A stretch of DNA of 37,980 bases, from positions 1 through 37,980 of the forward strand of contig JAGIAI010000118.1 of NCBI GenBank assembly GCA_017744935.1, in the 5' to 3' direction. The DNA comes from Variovorax sp. (lineage in GTDB: Bacteria; Pseudomonadota; Gammaproteobacteria; Burkholderiales; Burkholderiaceae_C). The notes beneath the pieces are model-generated. The model saw only the letters and a list, made by a program, of their open reading frames with translations. It did no database searches and was not told where the DNA came from. Position numbers and translations under genes: made by a program. This document shows positions 9,296-16,948 of the stretch, in pieces; positions within the stretch are counted from its first letter, which is position 1; the number at the start of each line of letters is the position of its first letter.

Positions 9296-10174
9296 ATGGA
9301 GCTCTATCAACTCAAGACCTTCGTCGCGATCGCCCGGGAAGGCAGCCTGACCCGCGCGGCCGAGCGTGTCTTCACGAGCGCACCCGCGGTGAGCGCCCAA
9401 CTCAAGGCCCTGGAAGACGAACTCGGCGTCAAGCTCTTCGAACGCACGCCGCGCGGCATGACGCCGACCGAAGCCGGGCTGAGCCTTCTCGAAGAGGCCG
9501 AGCGCACGCTGGCCTCGGCGACGCGCATGCGCTCGACGGCGGAGCAGCTCCGTGGCGCGGCGCAGGGCGTGGTCCGCTTCGGCACGGTGGTCGACCCGGT
9601 GGCGCTGCGGCTCGGCAATGTGCTGGTCAAGCTGGCCGAGCGGCATCCGCACGTGACGCTGCAACTGCAGCAGGGCTTGTCGCACCAGACGCTCGAAGGC
9701 GTGCGGCGCGGCGATCTGGACTGCGCCTACGCGCTGAGCGACAGCGAGGACATCGACGGCCTGGTCGTCCAGCGGCTCGGCGTTGTCGATCTGGTCGTCA
9801 CGCTGCCGCCGTCGATTGCAAAGGCGCACCCCTCGCTCAGCCTCGAGACCCTCACCAGCCTGCCGTGGGTGGGCACGCCGCCGTCATGCATCCTGCGCGC
9901 GCATCTCGATGGTCTGTTCGCGAGCATCGGCCGCGAGTACCGACCGACGCAAACCGCCGACAGCGAAAGTGCCATGCGCGCGATGGTGGCGAGCGGGCTC
10001 GGCGCAGGGTTGCTGCGCCTCGATCAGGCGGAACAGGCCGAGCGGCAGTCGGAACTCGCGATCTGGCCAGGCTGGCGGTCGCACACCTGGCTGTGCTGGG
10101 TGGCGCCAGCCGGTGGCAGCCGGAACGCGGCAGTTGAAGCGGTGCGCAGCGCGGTGCTCGAAGCCTGGACTTGA
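9296..10174 (+). CDS. LysR-family transcriptional regulator
   Basis: This is a DNA-binding regulator with an effector-sensing domain. The 292-residue length is normal for the family. The winged helix-turn-helix fills the first ~60 residues: MELYQLKTFVAIAREGSL, then LTRAAERVFTSAPAVSAQLKALEDELG and LFERTPRGMTPTEAG. The rest is a periplasmic-binding-protein-like sensor. I chose the ATG at 9296 because it gives the canonical LysR N-terminus; the frame stays open upstream but into the control region. It is divergent from the EamA transporter, the standard layout for a LysR regulator and its target. It ends three bases from the convergent ClpP-like gene. The ligand is unknown. Confidence 0.93.
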   Translation: MELYQLKTFVAIAREGSLTRAAERVFTSAPAVSAQLKALEDELGVKLFERTPRGMTPTEAGLSLLEEAERTLASATRMRSTAEQLRGAAQGVVRFGTVVDPVALRLGNVLVKLAERHPHVTLQLQQGLSHQTLEGVRRGDLDCAYALSDSEDIDGLVVQRLGVVDLVVTLPPSIAKAHPSLSLETLTSLPWVGTPPSCILRAHLDGLFASIGREYRPTQTADSESAMRAMVASGLGAGLLRLDQAEQAERQSELAIWPGWRSHTWLCWVAPAGGSRNAAVEAVRSAVLEAWT

Positions 10175-10177
10175 CGA

Positions 10178-10834
10178 TCAGGGGCTGCCGGTCGCAGGCG
10201 GCCCGAGGCTCGCGGGCTTCGGTAGCGGCGGAATCATCTTCGTCAGACCAAAGGCCGACAGCTCTTGCCCGGAGAGCCAGTTCACGCCATCCGGTGGTGT
10301 TCGCATCATTCGTTCATGCAGGGACGTCGGCAGGCCCATCTCTTCGAGGTACTGCCTGGTCTGGGCATTGATGCCGTCGTACTGGGCTTTCTTGGCCCGG
10401 GCTGAAGTCACGCCGTCGTTGGGAATGTAAGGACGATGAATGCCGACCCGCCCACCCACGTATCGCCCCTGGCCCGCAGCGAGCAGGTACACGCAGGCGC
10501 TGACGCATGAAGCGCCGACCTCCACCCGCGTCATGAACGAATATTTCCGGATGATCCGGCCGATGGACATGGCCACCCAGATGTTGCCGCCGCGGCTGTC
10601 GAGGGTCACGTTGACAAGGCCGTTCGGCATGAAGGTCGCGGCGTCCTGTCGCGCGGTCTCGGCGATGGCGGAAAAGGCGTCGATATCCGCCTGGACAAGG
10701 TCACCCTTGATGGAGATCTGCGGAGGCCGATTGCCCGCGGCGGGCCGGTAGAGAACGCCGGCCGAGGCGGGGAGGAAGCAGGCGCATGCGCTCAGCAACA
10801 AGGTGGACGTGCGCCAAGTCTTGAGCCTCTGCAT
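10178..10834 (-). CDS. ClpP/crotonase-like envelope protein with a lipoprotein-type signal
   Basis: The 218-residue protein looks like the COG3904-type predicted periplasmic proteins with a ClpP/crotonase fold. The N-terminus, MQRLKTWRTSTLLLSAC, has a basic start, a hydrophobic core and a lipobox-like LSAC, so it may be a lipoprotein; ordinary signal cleavage after PASAG is also possible. Visible fold motifs are LDSRGGN, then GASCVSAC, where the Ser before Ala-Cys is the candidate nucleophile, and VGIHRPY, the candidate catalytic His. Whether it is a peptidase is unproven for this family. The ATG at 10834 is preferred because it gives a signal peptide; a GTG 27 bases earlier is possible. It is convergent with the LysR gene, and no partner gene is evident. 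Confidence 0.75.
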   Translation of the reverse strand: MQRLKTWRTSTLLLSACACFLPASAGVLYRPAAGNRPPQISIKGDLVQADIDAFSAIAETARQDAATFMPNGLVNVTLDSRGGNIWVAMSIGRIIRKYSFMTRVEVGASCVSACVYLLAAGQGRYVGGRVGIHRPYIPNDGVTSARAKKAQYDGINAQTRQYLEEMGLPTSLHERMMRTPPDGVNWLSGQELSAFGLTKMIPPLPKPASLGPPATGSP

Positions 10835-10937
10835 GACTGTGAGATCCCCATCGCGACTCACGCATTGGGCATCGCAACGCCTACCCAGTCAACGCGCGCC
10901 GCGGCACAGACGCACCTTCCAATGCTCCAAAACCCTG

Positions 10938-10955
10938 ATTGATTTAATTATTGAT
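10938..10955 (+). promoter_or_regulatory. AT-rich element with direct ATTGAT repeats before the LacI gene
   Basis: ATTGAT occurs at 10938-10943 and again at 10950-10955, separated by TTAATT, in an otherwise GC-rich region just before the possible regulator starts (10965 or 10992). It is probably part of the promoter or operator of the regulator; no clear -35/-10 pair can be fixed. Confidence 0.35.
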
Positions 10956-10991
10956 GGCAATAGCATGAACCACATCAAATCCACATCAAGC

Positions 10992-12026
10992 ATGTCCGCC
11001 GCCCCCACCATCGCCGACATCGCCCGCACTGCGGGGGTGGGTACGGCCACGGTCGACCGGGTACTCAACCGCCGCCCCGGGGTGAACGCCGAGACGGTCC
11101 AGCGCGTACTGCAGGCCGTGGAGGAACTGGGCACACCTCAGCAACCCGGCCGCCCGCGCAAGAGCGCCAACGCGCGCTTTGCCTTCGTGCTGCCCGCCGA
11201 AGAGACCCCCTTCTTCGAATTGGTGGAGCGGCAGATCGCCCAATCCGCGAGTGACTTCCGCCATGCCCACATCACCGAGGTCACCCACCGCATCGACACC
11301 ACGGATCCGGCGCGCTTCGCCGAACAGCTGGCCGAAGTGGGCGATTGCGAAGGCATCGCGCTGCTGGCGCCCGACCTGCCGCCCATCAAGCGCGCGGTGA
11401 ACGAACTGGTGCGCGCCGGCGTGCACGTGGTCACCCTCTTCTCGGACGTCGCGGGCTCCATGCGCGAGACCTACATCGGCGCCGACAACCGCGCTGCCGG
11501 ACGCACCGCCGGCCTGTTGCTCGGGCGCATGGCCGGCCAGGAAAAGCGTCGCGACGTGCTCCTGCTTTCCTCGCAGGCGACACGGCTTTCTTCCGAGATC
11601 GAGCGGGGCATCGGCTTCGCCCAGGCACTGGAAGAGCGCTTTCCGGAACTGACCATGGTGCGCACCAGCGACCTGCCGCCCGATGACGACGATGCCTGCG
11701 AGGCGCTGCTGAAGGTGCTGCGCGACGAAGTCGACTCCGCACGCGTGGCCGGCATCTACAACGTGGGCTCCGCCAGCGCAGGCGTGGCGCGCGCTCTCGC
11801 GCAAGCGGGGCTCACCTCCCGGACGGGCGTGGTGGCGCATGACTTCACCGATGCGCATGCCACGCTGCTGGAAACCAACAACCTTTCCTATGTCCTGCAC
11901 CAGGACATCCACTACTGCGTATCGACAGCGGCGCGCGTGCTGCGCGCCCTCTGCGAGAACGTGCGCGGCGCGCTCAACGTGGTGCAGCCGCGCATCGAGA
12001 TCCTGACGGCCGAAAACCTTCACTGA
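10992..12026 (+). CDS. LacI-family regulator of the DhaKL-linked ABC importer
   Basis: This is a sugar-responsive repressor or activator. The N-terminal helix-turn-helix reads PTIADIARTAGVGTATVDRVLN followed by RRPGVNAETVQRVLQAVEELG. The TVDRVLN form, in place of TVSRVLN, marks a subgroup whose members often control sugar and polyol ABC operons. A long periplasmic-binding-protein-like domain follows, with the YIGADNRAAGRTAGLLLGRM dimerisation/effector segment. The product is 344 residues from ATG 10992. An ATG at 10965 would add nine residues, and neither has a clear ribosome binding site. The gene is 59 bases upstream of the binding-protein gene and points the same way, so it may be part of the operon and control it. 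Confidence 0.88.
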   Translation: MSAAPTIADIARTAGVGTATVDRVLNRRPGVNAETVQRVLQAVEELGTPQQPGRPRKSANARFAFVLPAEETPFFELVERQIAQSASDFRHAHITEVTHRIDTTDPARFAEQLAEVGDCEGIALLAPDLPPIKRAVNELVRAGVHVVTLFSDVAGSMRETYIGADNRAAGRTAGLLLGRMAGQEKRRDVLLLSSQATRLSSEIERGIGFAQALEERFPELTMVRTSDLPPDDDDACEALLKVLRDEVDSARVAGIYNVGSASAGVARALAQAGLTSRTGVVAHDFTDAHATLLETNNLSYVLHQDIHYCVSTAARVLRALCENVRGALNVVQPRIEILTAENLH

Positions 12027-12085
12027 GGAAATGAAGGCGCGGTTGCCCGGTAAGTGCCCCGAACCCGAACCTTTTGGAGACCTCC

Positions 12086-13432
12086 ATGAATCTGCTCTCG
12101 AAAAAGATGTTGCCGGGGATGATCGCCCTGGCCGCGGTAGCTGCGATGGGCCTTGCAAGCACGTCGGTGCGTGCGCAGGACAAGACGATCACGTTGTGCT
12201 GGGCCGCCTGGGATCCCGCCAACGCGCTGGTGGAACTGTCGAAGGACTTCACCGCAAAGACTGGCGTGAAGATGAAGTTCGAATTCGTACCGTGGACCAA
12301 CTTCGCCGATCGCATGCTCAACGAGCTCAATTCCAAGGGCAAGCTGTGCGACCTGATCATCGGCGACAGCCAGTGGATCGGCGGGGCGGCCGAGCAGGGC
12401 CACTACGTCAAGCTCAATGACTTCTTTGCCAAGGAAGGCATCAAGATGACCGACTTCGCGCCGGCCACCGTGGTGGGCTATGCGGAGTGGCCGAAGAACA
12501 CACCGAACTACTGGGCGCTGCCCGCGATGGCCGATGCGGTGGGCTGGACCTACCGCAAGGACTGGTTCGCCCGGCCAGAGCTGCAGGCCGAATTCAAGAA
12601 GCTGCACAACCGCGACCTGGCGCCGCCCAAGACCTGGGCCGAGTTCAAGCAGGTGTCGGAGTTCTTCCAGGGCAAGACCATCGACGGCAAGAAGGTCTAC
12701 GGCGCCTACATCTTCACCGAGCGCGGCTCCGAAGGCATCACCATGGGCGTGACCAACGTGCTCTACCCCATGGGCTTCAAGTACGAAGACCCGAAGAAGC
12801 CGTACGCCATGGACGGCTTCGTGAACTCGCCCGACGCCGTGCGTGGCCTGGAGTTCTACAAGGCGCTCTACAAGGGCAGCACGCCTCCGGGCCTCACCAA
12901 TGCGTACATGAGCGAAGGGCTCGATGCCTTCAAGTCCGGCCAGGTGGCCATGATGATGAACTGGTTCGCCTTCTTCCCCGGCCTGTACAAGGACCCGAAC
13001 GTGGGCGGCGACAAGATCGGCTTCTTCACCAACCCGTCGGACAAGACCAAGGGCGTGCAGCTCGGCGGCCAGGGGATCTCGGTGGTGTCGTACTCGGCCA
13101 ACCGCAACGAGTCCCTGCAGTACATCAAGTGGTTCGCCAGCCCCGAGGTGCAGAAGAAGTGGCAGGCCATCGGCGGATCGTCGGCGGCCAAGGCAGTGCT
13201 GGACGATCCGGCCTACCCCAACAGCTCGCCCTTCGCACAGGCCTTCCTCGACTCCATGGGCATGGTGGTGGATTTCTGGGCCGAACCTTCGTACGCACAG
13301 CTTCTGCTCGCCATGCAGAAGCGCGTGCATGACTACGTCGTCGCCGACAAGGGCACCGCCAAGGAGGCGCTGGATGCCCTGGTGGTCGACTGGCGCAAGG
13401 TCTTCAAGGACGACGGCAAGGCGGCCAAGTAA
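12086..13432 (+). CDS. ABC importer substrate-binding protein (CUT1/family 1 type)
   Basis: This periplasmic receptor delivers a carbohydrate or polyol to the permeases encoded next to it. It is 448 residues, normal for family 1 (MalE-like) receptors. The signal peptide is clear: MNLLSKKMLPGMIALAAVAA followed by a hydrophobic stretch and cleavage after SVRA. The mature part has the usual SBP_bac_1 landmarks: a region rich in Trp and Asp near LCWAAWDPANALVELSKDF, LCDLIIGDSQWI, and KSGQVAMMMNWFAFF. The ATG at 12086 follows TTTTGGAGACCTCC. First structural gene of the operon; the permease starts 11 bases later. Genes for DhaL and DhaK downstream suggest dihydroxyacetone, glycerol-like or tetrose-like substrates, but the ligand cannot be read from the sequence. 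Confidence 0.92.
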   Translation: MNLLSKKMLPGMIALAAVAAMGLASTSVRAQDKTITLCWAAWDPANALVELSKDFTAKTGVKMKFEFVPWTNFADRMLNELNSKGKLCDLIIGDSQWIGGAAEQGHYVKLNDFFAKEGIKMTDFAPATVVGYAEWPKNTPNYWALPAMADAVGWTYRKDWFARPELQAEFKKLHNRDLAPPKTWAEFKQVSEFFQGKTIDGKKVYGAYIFTERGSEGITMGVTNVLYPMGFKYEDPKKPYAMDGFVNSPDAVRGLEFYKALYKGSTPPGLTNAYMSEGLDAFKSGQVAMMMNWFAFFPGLYKDPNVGGDKIGFFTNPSDKTKGVQLGGQGISVVSYSANRNESLQYIKWFASPEVQKKWQAIGGSSAAKAVLDDPAYPNSSPFAQAFLDSMGMVVDFWAEPSYAQLLLAMQKRVHDYVVADKGTAKEALDALVVDWRKVFKDDGKAAK

Positions 13433-13443
13433 GCGAGCAGGCC

Positions 13444-14421
13444 GTGAGCGCCATCCGCCCACCGATGATGAAAGGCCCGCCAGCGCTCGCCACCCGCGCG
13501 GCGCAAGCCACGCCGCCAGGCGTGGCGCTGCGGCTGCGCGGGCTGTCGGACAAGGCGCTCGCCTGGCTCTTCGTGGGGCCCACGATGCTGCTGCTGCTGG
13601 CGATCAACATCTTTCCTCTGATCTGGACGATCAAGCTGTCCTTCACCAACTACCGGGCCAACCGGCCCAACGCCGCGGTGGTCGACGTGGGCATCGACAA
13701 CTACGTCTCGGTGCTCACCGACCCGGACATCTGGGCGGCCATGCAGGCCACCGCGCACTTCCTCTTCTGGACCATTGCCCTGCAGACGCTGATCGGGTTC
13801 ACGATGGCCTACCTGATCGATCGCAAGTTCCGCGGCCACGGCTTCTGGACGACGGTGATCCTCATCCCGATGATGTTGTCGCCGGCTGTGGTCGGCAACT
13901 TCTGGGCCTTTCTCTACCAGCCGCAGACCGGGCTCTTCAACTACGCGGTGGCCTTCCTCGCGGGCGTGCCGCCTTCTTCCTTCGAGATGATCGGCTCGGT
14001 GAAGCTCGCGCCGTGGGCGATCATCATCGTCGACACCTGGATGTGGACGCCCTACGTGATGCTGATCTGCCTCGCGGGCCTGCGGTCCATCCCCGACTAC
14101 ATCTACGAAGCGGCCGAGGTCGATCGCGCCTCGCCATGGCGGCAGTTCTGGTCGATCACGCTGCCGATGGTGCTGCCCTTCATCATGCTGGCGGTCCTGT
14201 TTCGCGGCATCGAGAACTTCAAGATGTTCGACATGGTCAACCTGCTCACCTCGGGCGGACCGGGCTCGGCCACCGAGCTGGCATCGATCACGCTCAAGCG
14301 CGAAGCCTTCGAGAAATGGCGCACGGGCTATTCGTCCGCCTTCGCGATCATCCTTTTCGTGGCGGTGTTCGGCCTGGCCAACATCTACGTGAAGGCGCTC
14401 AACCGTGTGAAGAGCCGCTGA
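13444..14421 (+). CDS. ABC sugar/polyol permease 1 (MalF type)
   Basis: This inner-membrane permease subunit is 325 residues with about six helices, the first around LAWLFVGPTMLLLLAINIFP. The cytoplasmic coupling loop that docks on the ATPase reads YEAAEVDRASPWRQFWSITLP-like (split here as YEAAEVDRASP and WRQFWSITLP). The canonical EAA motif has Gly after the Asp; here it is Arg, a departure not seen in the other three permeases of this window. The N-terminal ~30 residues are polar and Pro/Ala-rich. The start is GTG 13444, eleven bases after the binding-protein stop. It is followed by a 175-base gap containing a hairpin repeat before permease 2. Confidence 0.9.
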   Translation: MSAIRPPMMKGPPALATRAAQATPPGVALRLRGLSDKALAWLFVGPTMLLLLAINIFPLIWTIKLSFTNYRANRPNAAVVDVGIDNYVSVLTDPDIWAAMQATAHFLFWTIALQTLIGFTMAYLIDRKFRGHGFWTTVILIPMMLSPAVVGNFWAFLYQPQTGLFNYAVAFLAGVPPSSFEMIGSVKLAPWAIIIVDTWMWTPYVMLICLAGLRSIPDYIYEAAEVDRASPWRQFWSITLPMVLPFIMLAVLFRGIENFKMFDMVNLLTSGGPGSATELASITLKREAFEKWRTGYSSAFAIILFVAVFGLANIYVKALNRVKSR

Positions 14422-14422
14422 G

Positions 14423-14520
14423 ATGAAGCTCACCCCCAGCCTCGCCCACTTCGTGTGGCTCGGACACCCCCTCTCCGGGGGCGACCCCGGCGGCCCGGCA
14501 AAGCCGGTTCCGCGGGGTCA
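14423..14520 (+). repeat. GC-rich hairpin repeat A inside the operon
   Basis: The gap between the two permease genes begins ATGAAGCTCACCCCCAGCCT and contains two hairpins: CCCCC...GGGGG at 14467-14481, and a long one at 14483-14519 with arms GACCCCGGCGG / CCGCGGGGTC enclosing CCGGC-AAA-GCCGG. Its layout (start ATGA plus a C-run, a C5/G5 hairpin, then GGCGGCCCGG) is shared with repeat B at 15745. It looks like the extragenic repeats common in Comamonadaceae. It contains no gene that I can support. Confidence 0.7.
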
Positions 14521-14596
14521 CTGGCCTCGGCTGTGCTGGCTTCATGGATCGCGAAAAGTGCACAGCGCCATGGACTACTGATATGAGGAGTCCCGC

Positions 14597-15556
14597 ATGA
14601 CCAATCAAGGCATCAGCACCGCGCATTCGGTGGTCGAACCCCGCAGCGGCACGCGCCTCTTCGCAGGCACCGTGGTCGTGCTGTATGCCCTGCTGACGAT
14701 GATCCCCCTGGTCTGGATCATCCTCACCGGATTCAAGACGCCGCCGGACTCGATCAGCTATCCGCCGAAGGTCCTGTTCACGCCGTCGCCGCAGGGCTAC
14801 TGCAACCTCTTCACCACCCGCTCGCGCCAGACGCCCGAGTACATCGCGGCCCTGCCGCCCGCCACCGAGACCTGCGACAAGGTCGCGCGCGCGGACAACA
14901 TGGTGATCGCCGGTCCGTCGAACTACGTACCGCGCTTCATCAACTCGCTGATCATCGCCTTCGGCTCAACCCTCCTCTCGGTGGGCTTCGGCGTGATGGC
15001 GGCCTATGCCTTCTCGCGCTTCAAGGTGCCGCTGAAGGACGACCTGCTGTTCTTCGTGCTGTCCACGCGGATGATGCCGCCCATCGCGGTGGCGATTCCC
15101 ATCTATCTCATGTATCGCGAGTTGGGCTTGTCGGACACGCGCCTGGGGATGATCTTGCTCTACAGCGCGGTGAACGTGTCGCTGGCGGTGTGGCTGCTCA
15201 AGGGTTTCATCGACGAGATCCCGCGCGAGTACGAAGAGGCTGCCATGGTCGACGGCTACACGCGCCTGCAGGCTTTCCGCAAGGTGGTGCTGCCGCAGGC
15301 CACCACCGGCATCGTGGCCACGTCGATCTTCTGCCTGATCTTCGCGTGGAACGAATACGCCTTTGCCGTGCTGCTCACCTCCGGCGCGGCCCAGACGGCG
15401 CCGCCCTTCATCCCGATCATCATCGGCGAAGGAGGACAGGACTGGCCGGCGGTGGCTGCCGGTACCACGCTGTTCCTCATACCCATCCTGGTGTTCACCG
15501 TGCTGCTTCGCAAGCACCTGCTGCGCGGCATCACTTTCGGAGCGGTACGCAAATGA
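14597..15556 (+). CDS. ABC sugar/polyol permease 2 (MalG type)
   Basis: This second inner-membrane permease subunit is 319 residues with six helices; the first is around VVVLYALLTMIPLVWIILTG. The coupling loop is canonical: YEEAAMVDGYTRLQAF then RKVVLP. Between the first and second helices it has a periplasmic insert of about 60 residues with two cysteines (GYCNLF and ETCDKV), longer than in MalG and typical of polyol-type importers as I recall them. The ATG at 14597 follows GAGGAGTCCCGC. The stop codon overlaps the ATG of the following small membrane gene by four bases (ATGA), so translation of the two is coupled. Confidence 0.91.
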   Translation: MTNQGISTAHSVVEPRSGTRLFAGTVVVLYALLTMIPLVWIILTGFKTPPDSISYPPKVLFTPSPQGYCNLFTTRSRQTPEYIAALPPATETCDKVARADNMVIAGPSNYVPRFINSLIIAFGSTLLSVGFGVMAAYAFSRFKVPLKDDLLFFVLSTRMMPPIAVAIPIYLMYRELGLSDTRLGMILLYSAVNVSLAVWLLKGFIDEIPREYEEAAMVDGYTRLQAFRKVVLPQATTGIVATSIFCLIFAWNEYAFAVLLTSGAAQTAPPFIPIIIGEGGQDWPAVAAGTTLFLIPILVFTVLLRKHLLRGITFGAVRK

Positions 15557-15741
15557 AAAGCTCACGCCGCTGGCCTCGCTGGCTCAGGCGCGGCCCTATG
15601 GAGATGGTGGCCTGCGCGGTGATCGCCATCGGCCTGTTCATGATGCTGCAACCGCTGGCCATGGTGCTGTTCACGTGGTCCTTCCTGACGACGCTGGCAG
15701 GTACGGCGCTGTTCATGGTCGTGTCGAAATTTCCGGAGTAA
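15553..15741 (+). CDS. 62-residue two-helix membrane protein of the ABC operon
   Basis: This small protein has a strongly basic N-terminus (KSSRRWPRWLRRG) followed by two hydrophobic helices, roughly VACAVIAIGLFMMLQPLAMV and FLTTLAGTALFMVV, and a short KFPE tail. It begins in an ATGA overlap with permease 2 and so is almost certainly translated with it. I do not recognise a named family with certainty. Its place between permease and ATPase genes recalls GlpU, the small membrane protein in the rhizobial glpSTPQUV glycerol importer. It may be an accessory subunit of the transporter or a stabiliser of the permeases. It is followed by repeat B. Confidence 0.75.
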   Translation: MKSSRRWPRWLRRGPMEMVACAVIAIGLFMMLQPLAMVLFTWSFLTTLAGTALFMVVSKFPE

Positions 15742-15744
15742 ATC

Positions 15745-15817
15745 ATGACCCCCAACTTCGCTTCGCTCCTGCCCCCCGAGGGGGCGCAGCCCTCCCTTGG
15801 GGCGGCCCGGCGGGAGG
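15745..15817 (+). repeat. GC-rich hairpin repeat B, supplying the ATPase 1 ribosome binding site
   Basis: It starts ATGACCCCCAA and ends in GGCGGCCCGGCGGGAGGA. An outer stem pairs CCCCAA (15750-15755) with TTGGGG (15797-15802), and an inner hairpin is GCCCCC-CGA-GGGGGC (15771-15785). It is clearly related to repeat A. Its last bases, GGGAGGA at 15812-15818, sit six bases before the ATPase 1 start codon, so the repeat itself provides the ribosome binding site. Confidence 0.75.
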
Positions 15818-15823
15818 ACTGAC

Positions 15824-16948
15824 ATGGCCGAGATCCGGGTCCAACACTTGCACAAGGCCTTCGCGGACTTCACCGCCGTCAAGGACTCCAGCTTCGCGGT
15901 GCGCGACGGGGATTTCTTCTGCCTGCTGGGCCCTTCGGGCTGCGGCAAGACCACCACCCTGCGCATGATCGCCGGACTGGAGCTCCCCACCTCGGGCCAG
16001 ATCTTCCTGGCCGACGAGGACGTTAGCTTCAGGCGCGCCTCGGAGCGCGACATTGCCTTCGTCTTCCAGATGTTCGCGCTCTACCCGCACATGAACGTGC
16101 GCCGCAACATCGCCTTTCCGCTGGTGTCGCAAGGCATGGGCCGCGCCGAGATCGCCCGCCAGGTCGAATCCGCGGCGAAGACGCTGCGCATCAGCCATCT
16201 GCTGGACAAGCCGGTGTCGCAACTCTCCAGCGGTGACCGCCAGCGCGTCGCGCTGGGGCGCGCCATCGTGCGCCAACCCAAGGCCTTCCTGATGGACGAG
16301 CCGCTGGGTGCGCTCGACGCGGAGTTTCGCGAACTCATGTGCCGCGAGCTACGCGCCCTGCACGATCGCCTGGGCGCGACCACGGTGTACGTGACGCACG
16401 ACCAGATGGAGGCCATGGCCATGGCCGACGTCATCGCGGTCATGAACGAAGGCATGGTCGAGCAACTCGGGCCGCCACGCGAGGTCTACGAATGCCCCGC
16501 GAGCGTCTTCGTGGCCGACTTCATCGGTGCGCCTGCCATGAACTTCCTGCCCTTCGAGGCCGCCCTGGCGCGTGGCGAGGAGGCGATCCGCATCGGCCCC
16601 GCGCATCTGGGCGTGCCGCAGATTCGCGAAGACATTACGGCGCGCCCGCTGCTGGCGGGTGTGCGACCCGAGCATGTGCGCTTCGCCGACGATTCGCCTC
16701 TGAGGGCCGAGGTGCTGGGCACCGAATACCTCGGCACGCGCACCGTGGTGACGCTGGCCACCGCCCAGGGCGCGACCTTGCGTGCCAAGGTCGACGCAGC
16801 GACGCCTGCGCGGCGCGGCGACCATGTGGGCCTCGTATTCGACGCAAGCGCGGTCTCGCTCTTTGACGCGGCGAGCGGCCGCGCGCTTCGCACTGCGCGA
16901 GACGACGCACTGCAATCCATCCAGCGCCAGGGAGCCCGACATGGCTGA
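15824..16948 (+). CDS. ABC importer ATPase 1 with an altered signature motif
   Basis: This MalK-type ATPase is 374 residues, with the nucleotide-binding domain in the first ~230 and a regulatory OB-fold (TOBE) region after. Walker A is GPSGCGKT, the Q-loop is FVFQMFALYPH, Walker B is FLMDEPLGALD and the switch is VTHD, all intact. The ABC signature, however, reads LSSGDRQR instead of LSGGQQQR. The partner ATPase 2 has the normal motif. In a heterodimer each signature completes the other subunit's site, so one of the two sites may be weak. The ATG at 15824 uses the GGGAGGA supplied by repeat B. Its 3' end overlaps the ATPase 2 start by eight bases. Confidence 0.92.
   Translation: MAEIRVQHLHKAFADFTAVKDSSFAVRDGDFFCLLGPSGCGKTTTLRMIAGLELPTSGQIFLADEDVSFRRASERDIAFVFQMFALYPHMNVRRNIAFPLVSQGMGRAEIARQVESAAKTLRISHLLDKPVSQLSSGDRQRVALGRAIVRQPKAFLMDEPLGALDAEFRELMCRELRALHDRLGATTVYVTHDQMEAMAMADVIAVMNEGMVEQLGPPREVYECPASVFVADFIGAPAMNFLPFEAALARGEEAIRIGPAHLGVPQIREDITARPLLAGVRPEHVRFADDSPLRAEVLGTEYLGTRTVVTLATAQGATLRAKVDAATPARRGDHVGLVFDASAVSLFDAASGRALRTARDDALQSIQRQGARHG

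Noticed and set aside
8275..10137. A 620-codon plus-strand frame over the EamA and LysR genes
   Set aside because: It is an out-of-frame shadow of both; the product is Arg/Gly-rich without motifs, while the real genes have complete domains.
12020..13462. A 480-codon minus-strand frame opposite the first receptor gene
   Set aside because: It mirrors the codon pattern of a well-defined binding protein and has no ribosome binding site or domain of its own.
14423..15817. The GC-hairpin repeats as insertion-sequence remnants or CRISPR-like repeats
   Set aside because: No transposase fragment, no target duplication and no regular spacing; the two copies differ in length and look like extragenic palindromic elements.
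15824..16948. ATPase 1 as a pseudogene because of its LSSGD signature
   Set aside because: The frame is intact, all other ATP-binding motifs are normal and it is translationally coupled to ATPase 2; an asymmetric heterodimer explains it better.
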